Below, piece after piece: positions 24,402 to 35,578 of a stretch of DNA of 64,000 nt (within the stretch, counting starts at the first letter, position 1; every line of letters begins with the position of its first letter). Origin of the DNA: Bradysia coprophila (Eukaryota; Arthropoda; Insecta; Diptera; Sciaridae); NCBI RefSeq assembly GCF_014529535.1, contig NC_050736.1:3224001-3288000 (forward strand), in the 5' to 3' direction. The position numbers were made by a program, and so were the translations under genes. A model generated the notes under the pieces. That model saw only the letters and a program-made list of their open reading frames with translations, did not search any database and had not been told where the DNA came from.

Positions 24402-27400
24402 TTACCCGGTCGGCTCGTTCGAACTCTGTTGATTTGTCGTATTCTGGGCGACACACCGTGTCTGATATTCGTTCGAGTTTGGATTCTGATTTTCCGTTGC
24501 ATTCTCTGTAAACAAACGTCTACAATTTAATTAGTTAATGAATGCCAGACACACTTGCACTTTATAAGCAATAAAAAAGAGACCGTACCCAATATGCATG
24601 CTGCAATTAATTCGCCCTCAAGTCGACTTAAATATGTGTCCGAATTCATTGGATGTGGATAATGCTCTGGATTCGGAGATGCGCTTGCACTTGGTAGCAA
24701 TCCCGTTGATGATGTCGGAGTTTCTGGAGGTAGAATGACTTCCGAATGTGTGTTGAGCTCATAATTAGGATTCGAAGTGCTTTGAAAGAAGTATTTTGTA
24801 TCTCAAATGGAAAATGACGTAACTAATCGAATCGAACTTAGGATTTGTTGATCGACCTTTACTTTTCCGCCTGCAAGATTTTCTACGAGCTTCCTTTTTA
24901 TTCATCTGATCATCCATTACTCCCTTGATAATTTCATCATAACTGGGTGGACCGTATGGCTCATATGGCGGTGGTGTTTCCGGAGCGATTTCTTCTTGAC
25001 GCGATGTATTGTCTTTGGAGAAATAAATACTTAATTTGTGATGTACATTTGGATCTGCTAATTGTCACCTAAAAGTTCACTAATCGTCTGAAGATGGTTT
25101 TGTAGTTCCCGTTGATGTCTTACTCTTGTACTGGTTCTATATAGCAAGACGACCAGAGCTGATATCAATCCAATAAGTCCTTTGAAGTAGAAGGAACTGG
25201 GTTGGGTATATTTCCTCAGAAAAAGGCTGATTTTCTATTACCTAAACTGCTAGCAAAAAACACAATGGTAGCAGTTTTCAGGTCTGGATACCTTTCTATT
25301 TTCGGAAAATAATAATTTGGTGTATGGGAATACCATTTCCGATCATAGTCTTCGTTCGATAGTTCTACAAATTAAAGTTTCCATTGAGTTTAATCATATT
25401 CCTTGAGAGACATTGCAGATTTGCAATTACCCATTATGCATGAATCAGGTTCGTCAGATTTGTCACCACAATGGTCGAATCCATCTGTGAAACATCACAA
25501 AAATCAATAAACATCCTCCAAGATCGAAAAATGCGATTAGAATTACCGCATTGTAACTGAACAGGAATACAACGGTGATTTTGACAAAGAAACTCTGAAC
25601 CCACGTAACAGTCTGAATGACAAAAATGGTTACGTTATGCTAGTGTATCGTATGTAACAACTAACTCATGTAACTGAACGTAGTATAGACCAAAGCCAGC
25701 ACAGACTCGTGGCTAAACGCACCACGAAGACTAACATAAAATCCGGATGTGATCGGTACAAGAAATGTTTTTGCTGGTAAAGAAGTTGACTGATGTGATG
25801 ATATTACGGTTTCCATATCTGGGCGATCAGAAGTCATTCCTTGTTTTATTGTAAGAATTGACTTGGATCCTAGGCAAAATATATTTTTATCTCGACGAAT
25901 TGTCTGTTATATGGATAGTATAGCCTTCAAGCGCCTTTGGCAACTAAATGTAAGTGACATAATGATATAATGTATAGCTTCCAACAGACTCTGAATCATT
26001 TCATGATCATTTCATGGCATGATTAGCGAAGCATATTACTAGTCACTACAATAAGCTACCCATCTTATCGAATGATTCCACTCTTAACGAAATGTGTGTT
26101 TTCAAATGGGAATAAATAATGGGTGGCCGGATCAACCAAATACAATCGTATAGTCGCGGTAGACTGTCGTTAGACACCATCTTCATCATGGTAATAGCAC
26201 CACCCATCATTTCAACATGTCCACCACAATCTGTATCTGGCTGTATTTGAGCGTTATTTGCCTGTGATTCTGTCAAAAAATGTACTAGCGCTCGGTATCC
26301 CATGCCGGATGCTCCATTAGCATTGAAGCGCAACAGCAAAGTCGGTCCATGACTAATAAGTATCGGTGGTCGAAAAAGGGTCCCAGTGAATACATCAAGT
26401 TGTTCACCATTGTAATCTTGGATCTATTGTGAAGTAGTAAATTGTTAAACGATTTACACTGCTTAAATCATCCGGAAGTGATACGTACTTCGAGAGTAGA
26501 GTCTAGAGCAATCTGGAAATCTGTGAAAATAACGCGGATACGACATTTTTCGTCTGTTCCATTATTCCCTACATTGCAATGAATGGAATGTTCAGTTGCA
26601 TAGTCTCTAGGATATAAAGCTGGGAAAAATGGCGATGACAATGTGTGGATAGAATTGGTAGGTTGCTCAAACGGATTGAAATTCGATTGATTCAAAGTTC
26701 CAGCAATTTCCTCTTGGTTTCCTTTGATATTATAAATTTAAAAATTTGATATTTGGCACACATGACATTTGAATGTACTTTCAGAAGTGTAGGTCAATTC
26801 GAAGACATTGTTATTATTCGTCCGATAAAAATACTTTATCGATAGGGTTCGCGTTCTTGTGGCGTAATGGTTAGGCTGACCACAAATTACTTTTCCAGAT
26901 GCTTCGTATGGTGGTTCGGATAGGTGTAAATAGTCACACTTGCAGGCAAAATTGGGATCCATTGCGTTACAACTTCGTGAAAAGTTCATTGAACTGAATA
27001 TGGTTAATCATAGGGATTGGATTAAAGTAAATTAAAAGAAAGAAATTATCTTAATCATAGAGACGCACCGGATTTCCACTTTTATAATACAGGATGGACA
27101 TGTGACGACATCTAAAGTACATTGAAACTGAATCAATGCTTGATTCGTGTCATTCTTCGAAGTTTTCTGAAAAAGGTGAATTAAAACCTTTGTTAGAAAC
27201 GGTTAATCATGAATTTCTCCTAAGTAAAATTTCTCAATAATTCATGTAATCAAACTGTCAGGTAATAATTGACGGGAATAACTAGTCATCAAGTCTTAAG
27301 TAGGTAACTCATCAGCATTCCTTCTCATTGAATTTTAGTGACCAGTGATTATTGGGGCTTTATAGTTCTTGCTTTAGATTTATTGTTGTATTGCTTGTGT

Positions 27401-28400
27401 TCGACCTTTTGTTGGTAAAACAGCCGAAGGCAAAGGTGACAAAAGCGTATATACTTAAACCAGGGCCTATTTTAGTGAATTAAATTCCATTCAAAGCCTA
27501 AAAACGTAAAAACAGGCCATAAAACAACAGGGACACCTCGATCTTTCGGTTCTCTTTCGGTTAGCATTTCTCTCATTTTCCGACATTTTTCCATAAAATT
27601 TTTGTGGAAAAATATGTGAAAGTTGGAAAAAAAATTAAAAAGCTATCTTAAAAGTAGTGCCTGGTAACAGGGTGAACGACGACCATCCGCCGGAACCGGA
27701 AATAATGGTGTAAAGTTTTGGAACAAATGCGACCCACTGAAAAATATCGAAGGACCCTCTTGGCTTGACCTCTAAAACTGCAGAGCTTTGACTCTCGCAA
27801 TATTTTGCAGGTCAGACATACATCTATTTGACGCCACAGAAGAAAGATTAACCTAAAGTCTGAACTACAGTTCTTTCTCAAATAACGAGCATTGTAATTT
27901 CCCACGAGATTTCCGACGCAACAAGGCAGGAAACGTGCCTAAATAATGGTTAGAGTAAATCACTAAACCATAAACCCACTCTTCGTAATAATTTCACTTG
28001 CACTAGAAACCCAATGCCAATGGCATATTGGTATGAAAAGTAAAAAATCAATATAAACGTCTAAGCACGTATGTTAATTTAATCCAATTACTTTCTCTCA
28101 TGAATAATAAAAATGTTGACTCAGCGAACCTGATGTTTTCAATGTAAATTGAAAATTGCGACAAAATTGACTTACGTTGTTCGTAAAAATTGGAGTGGTG
28201 ATATTTGTGGCTTTTAGGACCCCTTTGTCGCCTAGTTCCAAATAAATCCTTTTTCCGTTATTAGCACTACAAATTTCATTGCTTCTTAAGTATTTAGTGA
28301 TAGCATGAGCTTCATGCGCCACATTTATTAATAACAAAAAGCACAGCGCTGTATACACCCCGGATTGATCACACATTGCGCAAAGGTATTTCATTTTCAT
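24402..28400 (-). CDS. CUB/LDLa single-pass receptor-like protein with PPxY tail
   Basis: Thirteen exons join in phase to about 720 residues: 28400-28176, 27166-27069, 26993-26779, 26721-26489, 26423-26060, 25869-25666, 25612-25547, 25484-25431, 25364-25242, 25179-25069, 25012-24838, 24779-24589, 24505-24402. In order: signal peptide (residues about 1-33, YTALCFLLLINVAHEAHA), CUB-type domain, second CUB (motifs FFPALYPRDY, ALDSTLEIQDYNGE), a third CUB-like region, one LDL-receptor class A repeat (FLCQNHRCIP, CDGFDHCGDKSDE) at about 447-487, one membrane segment at about 516-543, and a cytoplasmic tail with PPPY and PPSY about residues 578-588. The architecture recalls Neto/LEV-10-like auxiliary subunits of ion-channel receptors, but I cannot name the orthologue. 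PPxY motifs usually bind WW domains of Nedd4-type ligases. The stop at 24402-24404 overlaps a donor-like GGGTAAGG, so one more exon is possible. Confidence 0.85.
27167..28175 (-). other. Long first intron of the CUB/LDLa gene
   Basis: It starts at AAC|GTAAGT and ends at TTTTTCAG; phase 0 is kept. At 1,009 nt it is far longer than the other introns of this gene, which are mostly 55-190 nt, so it may hold regulatory sequence. No coding signal seen. Confidence 0.6.
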
Positions 28401-29754
28401 TACAAATTACAGAACCTCCGTATTTGTAATCGACAGGCAACTGTCTTCGACTGACAATATCTATGTTTAAGGAACCGCGATTCATATTCAACTGAGTCGG
28501 TGAATTTAACAGTTTAAAATATGCAACAGCGTTCTGAAGCCATACAAAATAGAATTATATTGCCAACCTGTGTCACAGAAACTTTGACTATTATTTTGTA
28601 TAATATGGTTTCGAAGCAACTGTCTTATATGCATATTTTAGTTTTAACGTTTATAGGAAATGAAAGTTTTGCACTCTGAACTAAATAAGTGAAAACGGTT
28701 GAAAGTGGTAATGAAAATTATCAGGTATACAAGCGACATAGCTTTTCTTTCGATACAATTCCTTTTATACACCAAATAATTCACACTTAGCACGAATACG
28801 GCACTAGTTGGCAGAGGAGATAACATGAGATTCGAAAACGATAAGAAATTACGATAACTCCATTCAAGGTCTAATCATCCAAAAAGTACATAAATCTCCA
28901 TTTCATGTGTACGTCCACTGCAGATGATGTCGTTGACTGTAACTCTATATATATTCTTCCATCAGAACAAACCAGGCCAAATTAAAATTTGTAGCAAAAC
29001 TCGGTGATATTTTATCGTATTAATTTCATTTTATTATCAATCGATTCGTAACAATAATTAAATTTATTATCATCGTGTTTTGATTTGTAACTTATAACAC
29101 TAGTTTTTCGTTGAGTTTTCTTTTTATTATTTTAAAATATTTACAGGAGCAATTTAAAAGCACTAAATGTTTTAGGTTTAATTGCAAAATATAATCAAAA
29201 ATTCAATATTAAATGGAAACAGTTTGACCGTAGTTGGAACTTTATTCTCTCCTAGAGCTTTGAAGTGAAGGTATTGGAAAGTCGGTTTGGCATTTTATTG
29301 GGAAAAAGGTTTTTCCAGTTAGATTAGCTCGATGATTGTCTAATACGTTTGTTGCGCAATGGATGAAATCGTTGGATACATTTTGTTTGAGCTTCATAGA
29401 ATGGTATGTTTTAGTGATTTACTAAAATTAAGACATAACACGAGTAATGGATTAACAAACATTTTTTATTCAGTATTTAGAAGGGACTTTTTTTTAAGAT
29501 ACCAGTTTCTCAGTTTTCTCAAATTTTCCAATGTTTTTCTCAATTTATTAAAAAAAAAATTTTAGAACAATTTAGGAAAGTGTAGAAAAATCTAGAAAAC
29601 ATGAGATAATTTGGTTACAACGCTTTTGGATTTTTCTTTAATTTTTTTGATAGATTTTTAATGCAATGTACAGTACATGTAGAATGCACATAGGACTTAT
29701 ATCCAAGAAAATTATCTTAGACACTTCAATTTTCTCTTTTAAAGGATCGGAACC

Positions 29755-30040
29755 GGTCAGGTCCAACTGAAACTTGACGCTCAGATTACCTGAATCTGGT
29801 TAACTGAACCTGAATTGAAAATTTTTACTTGACCTGAATTTACCTGAAATCTGAGACCAATAAAAATGAAGATTTCAGGTAAATATGTGCGATTTTTTCA
29901 GGTATACCTGAAAACTGACTTGATTTACCTGAATTACGTTTTATTTCAGATTTCAGATAAATTTAGGTCAGTTCAGCTCAGACTAAGATATTTTAATTGC
30001 GACTAGAATTTCAGTTTCAGATCAAGTGATGCCTGACCTT
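29755..30040. repeat. ACCTGAA/TTCAGGT motif block
   Basis: The heptamer ACCTGAA or its complement occurs more than ten times in under 300 nt, in both orientations, with irregular spacing (for example TTTACCTGAAATCTGA and TTTCAGGTAAATATG). It is an irregular repeat cluster, not a regular tandem array. Confidence 0.55.
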
Positions 30041-30673
30041 TTCCTGTTCAATATTCACTTGGCTTCAAAGAACTAGATTTGGTGAAAATATGTTGTTGCG
30101 CCATTTGTGCCTTTGTTCTAAGGTGAATCTAGTCCTTCAAAGTCTTAAAACACATAACTAAATACTGGAGTTGAGTGATACTTGTGGAATTTATTGAAAA
30201 TTAAAAAGGTTCAGTTAGTCGTGTTATTCTTAATTTTAACACTGAAAATTCTGATAATTCGTCACAGAGAAAATTCTTCAAATTCCAAAGATATGTTCGA
30301 AGAATTTCAAGGGCGATTTTTTATGAATTTTCAGATGTTTTGAGAATTTTATGAATTAAAATTCTTGACTAATGAGTTACAAAGTTCAGAGTTCACCATT
30401 TTTACTGACATTTTCTAGACCCTAATGTTTGTGATGCCTTTAAACTAATCCGCTTTACATGACAATTAAACGTTGGAATATTATGTAGCACAAGATTACA
30501 GTGTGAGAAATTGAAAAAGTAATCGTATCACCGTTATCAGTACGAATTGTTCCATATGCGATGTTCTCGTTATTAAGTCTTTGTTTTGTATAGAAATACG
30601 GACATTGCATGTGGAATGAGTAATATAAATTGGGTGAATTTGGTCCGTTCATATAACTCTCACTACTCTCACT

Positions 30674-31014
30674 CAGGGTCTATTTTTGGAAAAAAAATTC
30701 AAAAAATTAATTTCCAAAAACTCCGAACTTAAAAAAAATGAATTTTTCCATCATTTCGAACGGTTTTGGCAACTCCAAAGCTCAGCCTTGTGTTTTAGCC
30801 CTCTCATCTTTCAAATTAATCATGCTCGACTTCATTTGAAAGCTGATAGTGTCAAGAAATAATCAAGAGTCAGCTAAGACGCAACGCTGAGTTCAGGAGT
30901 TGCCAAAACTGTTCGAAATGGTGGAAAAATCTGGTTTTTGGACGTTTGCAGCTTTTGGAAAATTTTGGCAATTTTTTGGAAATTTTGGAAAAAAATTTCC
31001 AAATATAGGTCATG
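30674..31014. mobile_element. MITE-like element with long inverted arms
   Basis: The ends are CAGGGTCTATTTTTGGAAA and, inverted, CATGACCTATATTTGGAAA. An inner pair, CATTTCGAACGGTTTTGGCA and its near-exact inverted copy TGCCAAAACTGTTCGAAATG, extends the arms. CAG-type ends suggest hAT; a degenerate duplication (CTCTCACT / CTTCACTA) may flank it, but this is weak. No coding capacity. Confidence 0.55.
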
Positions 31015-31862
31015 CTTCACTATTACAAATCTTTGAGATACAAATCCGTGGAGTACGGAGCATTAGGTGAAACTTTTTTTACCTAACCCTGGAATGGTTC
31101 ACACATCCAAACCCATAAAGTTTAGACAAGGTCAAACTGTTTACATTTAAAATTCGATAACTACAATTAATCGATTTGATGGACTTAGTAAACTACCGCT
31201 ACTTTTAATTGGCTTGGGCACAAATATTATACCACAGTGTAAAACGTGAGAAAGATTTTTGTTTACCATTTTTTATATGCATAATTCATAACATTAGGAT
31301 TTTCCTTTTTTTGTTCTAAAAAAAAGGAATTTGGTGCGTCTACAAATTTTTGGTAACTCAAAGTACGTTAACTTTAAAAGAAAAAGCATTAACAGTCAAG
31401 TTCTTAATTTTAACCGAATTTATGTTCAGTAATACACCATTGCATTGGTGTACAGTTTAGCTGAACATCTTGGACAAAATTATATATCTTATCGACGACA
31501 GACGACACATGTATGGGACTATATGCGTCGAACTAAAATCAATAGAGCAAATTTATTTCAAATAATAAATGCAAACATCAAACGAAAAAAAAAACTCATT
31601 CTTCAATGATTAGTCATTGGAGCATCACTGAAAATTTACGACCTTACCGATTTAAGATTACAAATTTTAATATTATTCTGTTCTGATAAATATTCATTAT
31701 AACCACACGCATATATTGAGTTCACAAACACGGATTCAATCCGAATTAATTAAAACAATTCACTATCCATTCTCGCAGATGTGTCCTTCGCAATTGCCCC
31801 AAAATAAACAATTTCCAACACCACTGTAACATACTAGGAACACTGCCGTCAGAAATACCAAA

Positions 31863-32240
31863 CTACAGATCGGACATGGTTTTCGTTCCAGGAAGAATCC
31901 GATTAGGTATAAGACGATGAACAGAACGTGCGTCTGTTGTGAAGCTGGATTGTTGGGCTTTGGAAGTAGTAGTACCTTTGGAAAATTGAACGGAATTAGT
32001 ATTTTCTTTGCGATCTCGAAACATGCACTTTAGTAAATACGTACGGGAATCAAACACTGTAAACAATACATGTCTCGGGGGGTCGGTTATCTTTGATAAA
32101 TTTTGAAGAATCTGCTTCCCGTTTTCCTATTTAATTGGCAGCTGACGGGATACTCGTTCTGTACGATACACTAGCATTTCTGTCGCGTTTTATTCTGAAG
32201 TTTTTATTGTTCGTGCGTAATTTTGCCAACAAATTTAGAA
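31863..32240 (-). CDS. Possible small basic protein, head-to-head with primase
   Basis: Two adjoining open stretches are seen. The upstream one starts at an ATG near 32240 (MTDVIKILNLLAKLRTNN). The downstream one reads KQILQNLSKITDPPRHVLF to a stop at 31863, including SRTYLLKCMFRDRKENTN, RSVHRLIPNRILPG and TKTMSDL. They are in different frames. A 43-nt intron (AGT|GTATCG to AATAG|GAA) would join them in phase to about 115 residues, but this is shorter than every other intron here. A frameshifted gene is the alternative. The basic, non-repetitive composition looks protein-like; no family recognised. Confidence 0.35.
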
Positions 32241-32644
32241 TTTTTATGACATCTGTCATTTCAGTACTACCAACACCATAGTTTTGAATGACAGACAAAC
32301 AAACGGCAGACAGTGCTGAAATCACTCAGCCAATAATTTCAAAATCAAAGCTGGAGGCAAATATTTGGAAGTGTAGTTTTTACCGTCAATTTTTACTCAA
32401 ATTTATATTTACAATGAAATGCACTGATTGTACGAAATATCCAAAAGATTTGTTCTGAATTTCCATCAGCAGCTGAGGCTGTGAAAATCTATGTTTACAA
32501 CACTGACTAATCTATGCAATTTCGACAAAATATTTCTTCATCACTGCTATTCACAAGAAAATCGCGCCAACTTAAATGTCACAGTCAATCCGTTGTTTAC
32601 TTTCTACACTTTGAACAAGAGAATTTTTTAAAAACCTGATAGAA

Positions 32645-34234
32645 ATGAAGGAAAAAGAGTGCCCAGTTCAACAAGCCTACGATCCGGAAATACTTCCCGA
32701 TTTGCTGCCCTTGTATTATAAGCGATTGTTTCCTCATGCACCATACTATCGGTGGTTGTCTTATGGGAATGGTTCGTTACATTGCACCAATACCTGATGT
32801 TGAACAAATACTTTACTTTGCTCTATTTACCTTCATAGTTGACTCGTCTGTTTTCACACATCGAGAGTTTTCATTTACGCTGCTGGGAGACATTTATCTG
32901 AGATATCAATCGTTCGAAAATCAATCCGAATTTATGGAAGAATTATGTTCAAAGAATCCTACAAAATTTGACATAGGTCCTGTGATGACTGTTCGGTACA
33001 TATAATAAATGGAATCAATACTTGACAACAATTTAACTTTTGTAATTCTTTTAAATTGTAGTCCACGTGATCATAGATCCGTGCCGACGATGACACCAAC
33101 CCAACGTGAACTGGTTTTCGATATTGACATGACTGATTATGATGAAGTACGAACGTGCTGTTCTGGTGCTAATGTCTGTGCAAAATGCTGGAAATTTATG
33201 AGTATTGCTTGTCGAATATTGGACATTGCTTTAAGAGGTAACCCAAATCACAATATTCCCTATCACCTCACCTAATCACCATTTTGTTCCCTCGTTTCCT
33301 TTGAAATAGAGGATTTTGGATTCGAGCACATTCTGTGGGTGTTCAGTGGTCGACGAGGTATTCACTGTTGGGTCTGCGATGAAACCGCACGACGCCTAGA
33401 CAACAAAGGAAGATCGGCTGTAGCCGAATATCTAACATTGGTGAATTCGGGAGAAGTGTCACGGGTGAACATTGGCGAGAAGATGCATCATAGCGTCCGT
33501 CGGGCATATCGGATCGTCGAATCACTGTTTGACGAGGTGATCCTACACGAACAAAACTTCTTCGCAACGGAGAAAGGACTCGCATTTCTGGTGAAAAGTG
33601 TAACGGACGACGAAATACGAAAAGATTTGGATGTGAAATTGAAAGCGCAGGAAAATAATTCGCCGGCGATTTGGAATTGTTTCGCAAATTACATGTCTGG
33701 ATTGAAACATCGTGGCTCTCTACCGCGTAAACTGCAAAATATCGTGGAAGAAATACAAATTGCGCTGCTGTATCCGCGTTTGGACGTCAACGTTACCAAA
33801 GGGATGAACCATTTGTTGAAGTCACCGTTCTGTGTCCATCCTGGAACTGGTAAAGTCTGTGTTCCCATCAATCCGGCTGCGGTCAGCAAATTTGATCCGA
33901 CCAATGCTCCAACGATAACGTAAGCTATTTGCACCGATTGTCAGCAGTTGGAGTTAAAATTGATTTTTATTTTCGGCAGACAAATTCTTGAAGAAATTAG
34001 TGCCTTCGATGAGAAAAACACACAAACGCAAGGAGCAGCGGAAGCAAATAAAATCAAGGTAGAATTTCCCTTTCAAAGCTGTTTCCTCTAATCATTTGTT
34101 AAATTCACCCAACATTGACATTATTTCAGGACTATAAAAAAACCAGCTTGTCAAAGGGCCTGTTTGTTTTTGAAGAATTTGTGAGAAAATTGGAAGCGTC
34201 TGTGAAACCAAGAACTGCTCAAGAAGAGTTTTGA
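32645..34234 (+). CDS. Prim1: DNA primase small (catalytic) subunit
   Basis: Catalytic subunit of the primase-polymerase alpha complex, which makes the RNA primers of nuclear DNA replication. Six exons join in phase to 417 residues, close to the usual length of about 420: 32645-32771, 32839-32995, 33062-33237, 33310-33919, 33980-34058, 34130-34234. Motifs: [20 protein letters not shown] near the start; HREFSFTL; catalytic metal-binding Asp115 and Asp117 in [13 protein letters not shown]; zinc-binding Cys127, 128, 134 and 137; [12 protein letters not shown] at 166-177; and [20 protein letters not shown] followed by PFCVHP. The C-terminal DYKKTSL is also conserved. The start is the first ATG and gives the expected N-terminus. 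AATAAA lies at 34265-34270. It is likely to share its promoter region with the candidate gene on the other strand. Confidence 0.97.
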
Positions 34235-35578
34235 ATTTGTATTGGATTCTGTCACATCTGCTGAAATAAATGCAAAGTTTTTCTGTCTCAATTTCTTAAA
34301 ATTTTTATTTTAACTCAATATCATTGATACCTTTACAACAAACCGATGATCTCCAAAACGTTCAACTTTTAACAGACGGTAATTAACAAAAAAAAAATTT
34401 GGTCACACTGATCACACTGATACTACAGGTATGTCGGGTTTCTTTAACGTTACGACTTGGTCAAGGACCAATTAGACAAAATTGGAAAACCGTATAGCCG
34501 TGGCTTCCCTTGCCCTTCTCTCTAGCTACGTTTAGTGAATTTTGATAGATATTAAAATCGAAACGAAGAGGTCGGCCTTGGTATACTACGGCGGCCCAAG
34601 GACAGTATAGGACTGTCCATCATCAGTTGTTCCGTAATATACTTTCGCAAGATAGAATGAATGCTCTCGATTGAAGAACTGATGCAATCTATTAACAGAG
34701 GAAGCCACAAAAGCCCATATTCACAACAAAAGTCTTACAACTGAAGGGAAAGAAGAAAGAAAAAGATCTGATTTAGTCAACAGAAAAAAAAGGAAATTTT
34801 GAAACGAAAATACAAAAAAAAAATATCCGAGGAAGGAGCCAGCAACGAATTCACATACGCGTTGGTGTTTCAAAGGTAATTTTCAACCAAAGCTCAGTCT
34901 CAACTTGTCCAAATGTTCTTGGAAAAGGACTACAATGGCAGCACGATGAACCTCAGCCGTCGGAGTACAACGGGGCTTATCAAGGTCTGTTCCTTCATTT
35001 TCAACAGATGGATTAATTGAATTTTCCCTTCCACTATATAAGACCGTATCAGTCATAACTCATCACTAATGAAAAGCCGCCGCCGACGACGTCATGATTC
35101 AGTATCACTCCCTAATAACACCTCAATAAAATGAAATTACAATGCATCACAAACGTCTGCCCTTCTGTTTACAAGTTGTATTCACATCGACCACATCTTC
35201 ATTAAAATCGAAAGAAATAAAAACTCTCCCACTTGTCCATTTAAACGTCCCCACCACATCAGCACTTGAATGAATATATTTGAATACAAATTTTATATAT
35301 TCAATCCATCAGAAAATCTTTCTAAAAAATAACATAAAATTTATACTCAACAGTTGATACCTTTCAGTAAGTGTACAGACGTTGAACGACTACACACTTC
35401 TGGTCGGACTGAATATTTTAATTTAATATTTTTTTTTAAGTTTTCATTTAATTGCTTCTTTATTTCGGTTGTTGTGAATATTATATTGCGCGTCCGTTGC
35501 ATATCCCCGTTGTTTTGATTTATTTTTAAAAATAAATACAGCCAGTGTGAAGTACTAACTGTTTGGATTTATTAAACT
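34235..35578. other. Intergenic region: primase 3' end and next promoter
   Basis: The primase poly(A) signal is at 34265. The stretch about 34430-34760 is more GC-rich than its surroundings (GGCCTTGGTATACTACGGCG) and might be a decayed retroelement tail, but I cannot show it. The last few hundred bases before 35579 should hold the promoter and 5' untranslated region of the next gene. Confidence 0.4.

Larger units (their letters stand above)
28401..31862. other. Intergenic region with repeats
   Basis: No supported gene. It includes the presumed promoter of the CUB/LDLa gene just above 28400, an ACCTGAA-rich repeat block at about 29755-30040 and a long inverted-repeat element at 30674-31014. 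Confidence 0.5.

Noticed and set aside
34430-34760. Retrotransposon 3' end between primase and the next gene
   Set aside because: The stretch is locally GC-richer, but no reverse transcriptase frame, tail or target duplication could be seen.
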